Positions 5,413 through 9,109 of a stretch of DNA of 9,109 nt are shown in pieces (positions within the stretch are counted from its first letter, which is position 1; each line of letters starts with the position of its first letter). The stretch is from positions 1 through 9,109 of the forward strand of contig CAZBBB010000119.1 in assembly GCA_964490005.1 (NCBI GenBank), written 5' to 3'. The notes under the pieces are model-generated. The model did no database searches, had not been told where the DNA came from, and saw nothing but the letters and a program-made list of their open reading frames with translations. Source of the DNA: CAZBBB01 sp964490005 (GTDB lineage Bacteria; Planctomycetota; B15-G4). Made by a program: the position numbers and the translations under genes.

Positions 5413-6688
5413 AGAGCGCGGCGTCGAGCAGCACGATCGAGATCGGCGTCCCCAGCGTGCAGCCGACGATCGGCAGGCACTGCGCCGGCTGCACGAACAG
5501 CGTGGCGCTCTCGAGCGCGGCCGGCAGCGGCGGAATCGTCGCCGAGAGCGGCAGGGCCCCGCCGCCCGGCAACGGGCCGAGCACGAGGATGTTCGCGGGG
5601 AAGGTCAGCCCCAGGGAGCCGCCCTGCCCGTCGAGGAAGCTCGAGCCGGCCTGCGTGCCCCAGACCAGCCAGAGCACCGCGCCCGGCGTGCCGTTGATGG
5701 TGAAGGCCAGCGTCTGCCCCTCGCGCACCGGCGCGGGTGAACTCGTGCGCGGCACGTCCAGCGGCCAGGAGACGATCGCGCCCGCCGCCAGTTCGAAGGC
5801 GGGCCCGGTCGAGCCTGCCGGACACCCGCCCGGCGCGGCGCCCGGCGGGCCGCCTCCGAGCACGGCCGAGTGCTGCCGCAGCAACGCCGACGGGTCCGAC
5901 AGCACGACCCCCGCGGCCCCGTCCGCCGGCGGCAGGCAGCCGGGAACAGGCAAGGTCACGAGCAGTCCGTCGCCGCCCTGCCCGCCGGTGATCGACCCGT
6001 TGCCGGCCAGCAGGGTGCCGCCCGCGAGGCGCAGTCCCTCGCGCCCCGCCGTCGGCGCGAGATTCGGAACACCGGGAGCGCCGTCCATGCCTTCGCCGCC
6101 GGTCAGCGCGCACTCGTAGGCCGAGGCGAACCCGGACGAGATCTCGAACGCGACGCCGGCGGGCACCACGCCGAGCCCGTCGAAGAAGGCGGCGCGACCG
6201 ACGATCGAGCAGTGCACGAACATGAGTTGGCCGCTCGCGACGCAGCGAACGGTCGGCGCGCCGCCCAGCAGCGTGCAGCTCTCGACGGTGACGACGCCGG
6301 CGACGTTCGACAGGTCGAGGGCGAAGGGCGTCGAGGTCGGCGGCTGATCCGGCGCGCGCAGCGTGAGCCCGCGCAGCAGGGCCGACTGGCCGGCGGGCAG
6401 GTTCAGCACGCGCACGGCGGGCACGCCCGAGAGGTCGCCGTCGAGCGTGACGCTCGCGCCCGCGTCGGCGACGATCGCGAGGCCCTTGCCGAGCGTGACC
6501 GGCTCGTACAGACCGGAGCGCACGAGCAGCGTGTCGCCCGGCGCCGCAGCGGCGACGGCCAGGCTCAGCGACGTGAAGTCGACATCCGGGCCGGGCACGA
6601 CCGAGACGACATGCGTCTGCTGCGCGGAGAGCGGAGCACCGCAGGCCAAGGCCAGCAGCGCGGCACGCAACGGACGGTGAGCGTGCAT
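5411..6688 (-). CDS. Secreted right-handed beta-helix (pectin-lyase-like) protein
   Basis: The 425-residue protein starts MHAHRPLRAALLALACGAPL, a Sec signal peptide with likely cleavage after LSA (residue 22). An ALAC at 13-16 is a poor lipobox, so lipidation is unlikely. Residues about 25-110 hold the familiar opening of planctomycete beta-helix proteins: VVPGPDVDFTSLSLAVAAAAP, GDTLLVRSGLYEPVTL, then GLAIVADAGASVTLDG. Short strand rungs continue to about 245. Gly/Pro-rich loops with cysteines follow (C251, C289). The last 110 residues form a separate beta-rich domain (VREGQTLAFTINGTPG, LPLSATIPPLPA, ATLFVQPAQCL). Domains of this style recur at the C-terminus of large secreted proteins in uncultured planctomycetes, by my recollection, and may serve in export or attachment. 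No enzymatic residues can be named. The ATG at 6688 is chosen over the GTG at 6694 because GAGGTG ends 3 bases before it. Confidence 0.82.
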   Translation of the reverse strand: MHAHRPLRAALLALACGAPLSAQQTHVVSVVPGPDVDFTSLSLAVAAAAPGDTLLVRSGLYEPVTLGKGLAIVADAGASVTLDGDLSGVPAVRVLNLPAGQSALLRGLTLRAPDQPPTSTPFALDLSNVAGVVTVESCTLLGGAPTVRCVASGQLMFVHCSIVGRAAFFDGLGVVPAGVAFEISSGFASAYECALTGGEGMDGAPGVPNLAPTAGREGLRLAGGTLLAGNGSITGGQGGDGLLVTLPVPGCLPPADGAAGVVLSDPSALLRQHSAVLGGGPPGAAPGGCPAGSTGPAFELAAGAIVSWPLDVPRTSSPAPVREGQTLAFTINGTPGAVLWLVWGTQAGSSFLDGQGGSLGLTFPANILVLGPLPGGGALPLSATIPPLPAALESATLFVQPAQCLPIVGCTLGTPISIVLLDAAL

Positions 6689-6773
6689 CGTCACCTCGAT
6701 CTCGAACAGAGCGGAGGAAGGCCGCCGGGAAGCATGCCCAGGCGTCGCCCCCGTCGCCCGGCCGGCCGCCGGC

Positions 6774-6814
6774 AGTCTACCGCAACCCGGAAAACGCAGC
6801 CCCTGCGGTATCCT
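6774..6814. promoter_or_regulatory. Symmetrical divergent promoter/operator: outward TGCGGTA arms
   Basis: TACCGCA (6778-6784) and TGCGGTA (6804-6810) are perfect inverted copies separated by 19 bases. Read outward, the left arm continues as TGCGGTAGACT on the minus strand and the right as TGCGGTATCCT on the plus strand, matching at 9 of 11 positions. Each contains a TANNNT hexamer: TAGACT (6774-6779) facing the beta-helix gene, and TATCCT (6809-6814) facing the aminotransferase, exactly 8 bases before its ATG. Neither has a good TTGACA-type -35 at the usual distance. It may be a pair of divergent promoters, an operator for a dimeric regulator, or both. Confidence 0.4.
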
Positions 6815-6822
6815 CGCGCCCC

Positions 6823-7992
6823 ATGACCCGATTCGCGGCCCGGCGCATCGACGGCATCGCCCAGAGCGACATCCGCAAGATGTCGCGCATCTGCATGGAA
6901 CTGGGCGGCGTGAACCTCGGCCAGGGCATCTGCGACCAGCCGACGCCCGACGTCGTGAAGGCGGCCGCCAAGGCCGCCATCGACGACGACCGCAGCATCT
7001 ACAGCAAGTACGAGGGCATCGACGCGCTGCGCGCCGCCATCGCGCGCAAGCTGGCCGACTACAACGGCCTCGTCGTCGACCCCGACCGCGAGCTGCTGGT
7101 GACGGCCGGCAGCACCGGCGCCTTCGTCGCCGCCGTGCTGGCCTTCATCGAGGAGGGCGACGAGGTCGTGCTGTTCTCGCCGTTCTACGGCTACCACCTC
7201 AACGTGCTCAAGCTCGCGCGCCCGACGATCCGCAGCGTCACGCTGCGCGGCGCCGACTGGGACTTCGACCGCGACGAGCTGGCGGCGGCCTTCAGCGACA
7301 GGACCAAGGCCGTGATCGTCAACACGCCCTGCAATCCCTGCGGCAAGGTGTTCACGCGCGACGAGCTGGGCTTCATCGGCGAGTTGTGCCGCCGGCACGA
7401 CGCGCTGGCGATCACCGACGAGATCTACGAGTACATCCTGTACGACGGGCACGAGCACGTCTCGATGGCCTCGCTGCCCGGCATGGCCGAGCGCACGATC
7501 ACGATCAGCGGCTTCTCCAAGACCTACAACATGACCGGCTGGCGGCTGGGCTACGGAGCGGCGCCGGCCGAGCTGACGGCGCGCATGGGCGTGCTCAACG
7601 ACCTGCTCTACATCTGCGCGCCGACGCCGCTGCAGCACGGCGTGCTCGCGGCCTTCGACCTGCCGCCCGCCTACTACGAGCGCCTGCGCGCCGACTACGC
7701 GGCCAAGCGCGCCGCGATCATGGCGGCCTGCGACGGCGTGGGCCTGACGAGCCTCGCCCCGCAGGGCAGCTACTACCTGATGGCCGACGTGCGCGGCGCG
7801 GGGTTCCGCGACGACCGGCAGGCCGCCGACGTGCTCATGCGCGAGTGCGGCGTCGCCACCGTGCCGGGCAGCTCCTTCTACACCGACCCGGCCGAAGGCC
7901 GACACCAGGTGCGCATCTGCTTCGCCAAGCAGGACCACGACCTGCGGCGCGCCTGCGAGGGGCTCGCGCGGCTCAGCCGCGCGCGGGCCTGA
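6823..7992 (+). CDS. Class I/II pyridoxal-phosphate-dependent aminotransferase
   Basis: The 389-residue protein has the normal length and full residue set of fold-type I aminotransferases. Seen are GQG near the N-terminus (33-35), YSKYEG with Y63 reaching into the partner's active site, the cofactor-phosphate region VTAGSTGAF (93-101), N171 in NTPCNPCGK, D199 and Y202 in ITDEIYEY, the Schiff-base lysine K233 in SGFSKTYNMTGWRLG, and R364 in HQVRICFAK, which should bind the substrate alpha-carboxylate. It should transfer an amino group from an amino acid to a 2-oxoacid in the cytosol. The arrangement is closest to the aspartate/aromatic/kynurenine-type group, but substrate choice cannot be read from sequence. 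Two cysteines (C170, C173) flank N171-P172; C173 replaces the usual Thr of NPTG. No ribosome site precedes the ATG; a TATCCT hexamer 8 bases upstream suggests a leaderless message. No neighbour is biosynthetic, so context gives no pathway. Confidence 0.93.
   Translation: MTRFAARRIDGIAQSDIRKMSRICMELGGVNLGQGICDQPTPDVVKAAAKAAIDDDRSIYSKYEGIDALRAAIARKLADYNGLVVDPDRELLVTAGSTGAFVAAVLAFIEEGDEVVLFSPFYGYHLNVLKLARPTIRSVTLRGADWDFDRDELAAAFSDRTKAVIVNTPCNPCGKVFTRDELGFIGELCRRHDALAITDEIYEYILYDGHEHVSMASLPGMAERTITISGFSKTYNMTGWRLGYGAAPAELTARMGVLNDLLYICAPTPLQHGVLAAFDLPPAYYERLRADYAAKRAAIMAACDGVGLTSLAPQGSYYLMADVRGAGFRDDRQAADVLMRECGVATVPGSSFYTDPAEGRHQVRICFAKQDHDLRRACEGLARLSRARA
7965..7983. terminator. Perfect hairpin in the overlap of two convergent genes
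   Basis: CGCGCGGC (7965-7972) pairs perfectly with GCCGCGCG (7976-7983) around a 3-base loop, TCA, which is the complement of the minus-strand gene's stop codon. The hairpin sits in the 20-base tail-to-tail overlap of the aminotransferase and glycosyltransferase genes, so it would appear at the end of both transcripts. No T-run follows on either strand. Confidence 0.35.
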
Positions 7993-9109
7993 GCGCGGCC
8001 CCGCAGGCGGCCGCGACGACGAGCAGCGCGGCCGGCTGCCACTGCAGCAGCAGGCGCGGCAGCGAGGTGCGCAGGTGCCAGCCGACCTCGTGCGGCGAAC
8101 CGAGGTAGACGACCACGTAGGCCAGCAGCGCGAGCGGCAGCGCGATGCCGCCGATCGCGGCGTGCCGGCCGGCGCGCGCGCCGAGGCCGGCGCACAGCAG
8201 GGCCGCGACGAGCAGCGCGCCGCCCGGCGCGAGCAGCTCCGTGAGGAAGGCCCCTCCCACGGCCGGGAGGCGCGCGCCGAACCCGGCGAGAGCGCGCGCG
8301 AGCAGACCTTCGTCCTCGAACAGGTCGTTGCCCAGCCCCAGCGCAAGATTGAAGGCCCAGCCGAGCGCGAGGAAGGCCAGCGGCGCGAGCGCGACGCGCA
8401 CCAGCAGCGGGCGCTGCCCGGGGGCCGCGCGCAAGGCCGCGGCGCCGAGCACGAGCAGCGCCAGCAGCGCGCCCTCGTGCTTGGCGAAGACCATCAGGCA
8501 GGTCCCGGGGACGAGCGCGAGGACCGCCTCGCGGGCCGGGCGCGACGCGCCCCCGCCGTCGGCGCGCGGCAGGCGCGCCGCGCCGTCGAGGGCGACGAGC
8601 AGGCCGAGCGCCACGAGCAGGTCGGCGTCGGCGCGCAGCGCGGCCCGCGCGCAGGGTTCGGCGGCGACGAAGACGAGCAGCAGCGGACCGGCCAGCCCCG
8701 CGGGCAGGGCCGCGCGCAGCGCTCCCGCCAGGTACAGCACAAGCGCGAACAGCGCGGCCTGCACCGGCCAGCGGTTCTCGTGGTGCGTCAGGCCGCCGGC
8801 CGCGGCGAAGGCCGAGAGCTGCAGCAGCGGATCGAGCAGCGGATAGTCGACGTGCTCGAGCGCGCCGGGACGGTCGAGCAGCGGCCCCAGGCGGCCGTCG
8901 AGCGCGCCGGCCGTCCACAGCGCCTTGGCCTTGCCGGCGTAGATCGCCGACTCGTCGCCGCCCTCGACGAGCGTGCCGCTCGAGAGCACGACGCGATCGG
9001 CCGCGATCGCCAGCGCGAGCGCGAGGCACGCGCCGAAGAGCAGCGCCGCGCCGCGGCCCGACGCCGGGCCGGACGGCGTGCGGGCCGCCGCCGGCTCGCT
9101 CCGCGCGCC
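7973..9109 (-). CDS. GT39/GT-C-like integral membrane glycosyltransferase, N-terminus beyond window
   Basis: The frame is open from base 9109 to TGA at 7973-7975, giving 378 visible residues with no certain start. An internal GTG at 8989 would delete the first membrane helix (AALLFGACLALALAIAA, about 21-37), so the real start is upstream and the gene is partial. After helix 1 comes a periplasmic loop with the acidic pair D52-E53 (EGGDESAIYAGKAKALW) and HVDYPLLDPLL (87-97), then several hydrophobic helices, FAKHEGALLALLV (about 208-220), and YLGSPHEVGWHLRTSLPRLL (335-354). A first loop with D-E then 'DYPLL.PLL', a 'K.EG' motif and a late 'TP.....WHL.TS..R.L' segment is typical of polyprenyl-phosphate-sugar-dependent GT39-like proteins. 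By family knowledge these add sugars to proteins or lipids on the outer face of the cytoplasmic membrane. The acceptor is unknown. Its 3' end overlaps the convergent aminotransferase by 20 bases. Confidence 0.8.
   Translation of the reverse strand, partial: GARSEPAAARTPSGPASGRGAALLFGACLALALAIAADRVVLSSGTLVEGGDESAIYAGKAKALWTAGALDGRLGPLLDRPGALEHVDYPLLDPLLQLSAFAAAGGLTHHENRWPVQAALFALVLYLAGALRAALPAGLAGPLLLVFVAAEPCARAALRADADLLVALGLLVALDGAARLPRADGGGASRPAREAVLALVPGTCLMVFAKHEGALLALLVLGAAALRAAPGQRPLLVRVALAPLAFLALGWAFNLALGLGNDLFEDEGLLARALAGFGARLPAVGGAFLTELLAPGGALLVAALLCAGLGARAGRHAAIGGIALPLALLAYVVVYLGSPHEVGWHLRTSLPRLLLQWQPAALLVVAAACGAALRPARG

Noticed and set aside
6641..6645. Lipobox-like ALAC in the beta-helix protein signal peptide
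   Set aside because: The residues before the cysteine (A-L-A) do not fit the usual L-[AST]-[GA] pattern, and a better signal peptidase I site (LSA) follows.
6691..8346. 551-codon minus-strand frame antisense to the aminotransferase
   Set aside because: Composition is the reverse-strand artefact (Val/Ala/Arg/His/Asp-rich), and it crosses the well-supported aminotransferase gene and the intergenic region.

Overview
The window is very GC-rich bacterial DNA with dense, short-spaced genes. Two things point to the PVC superphylum, most likely Planctomycetota. At the left edge is a small basic protein resembling the PVC signature protein (begins MSIHPSLK). At 5411-6688 is a secreted right-handed beta-helix protein of a style common in environmental planctomycetes. 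The phylum call is inference from these proteins; no rRNA, tRNA, mobile element or CRISPR array is visible.

Layout, left to right. (1) 1-165, minus: the start of the PVC-type small basic protein, cut by the edge, with a possible promoter. (2) 264-902, minus: a single-pass membrane protein with a SPOR-like C-terminal domain. (3) 1037-3842, minus: a compact three-gene operon read from right to left, consisting of a Hanks-type Ser/Thr kinase, a small CxxCxxCC-type cysteine-cluster protein, and a secreted TPR protein with a gluzincin (HEFTH...E) peptidase domain. Both junctions are 4-base ATGA overlaps. (4) 3986-5392, plus, divergent from the kinase: a ClpC-like AAA+ protein reduced to one D2-type ATPase module behind an unrecognised N-terminal domain. 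(5) 5411-6688, minus: the exported beta-helix protein. (6) 6823-7992, plus: a class I/II PLP aminotransferase. (7) 7973 to the right edge, minus: a polytopic GT-C/GT39-like glycosyltransferase overlapping the end of the aminotransferase by 20 bases and lacking its N-terminus.

The most interesting unit is the kinase operon together with the divergent Clp-like ATPase. They share a 143-base intergenic region that holds a nested inverted repeat. The ATPase keeps all the catalytic signatures and a tripeptide (MGF) where ClpC has its ClpP-docking loop, so a kinase-linked unfoldase or proteolysis module is a reasonable hypothesis, though unproven. The 134-base region between the beta-helix gene and the aminotransferase holds a near-symmetrical pair of outward-facing TGCGGTA arms that overlap candidate -10 elements. 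Two genes (kinase and aminotransferase) have a TANNNT hexamer exactly 8 bases before ATG, as expected for leaderless transcripts.
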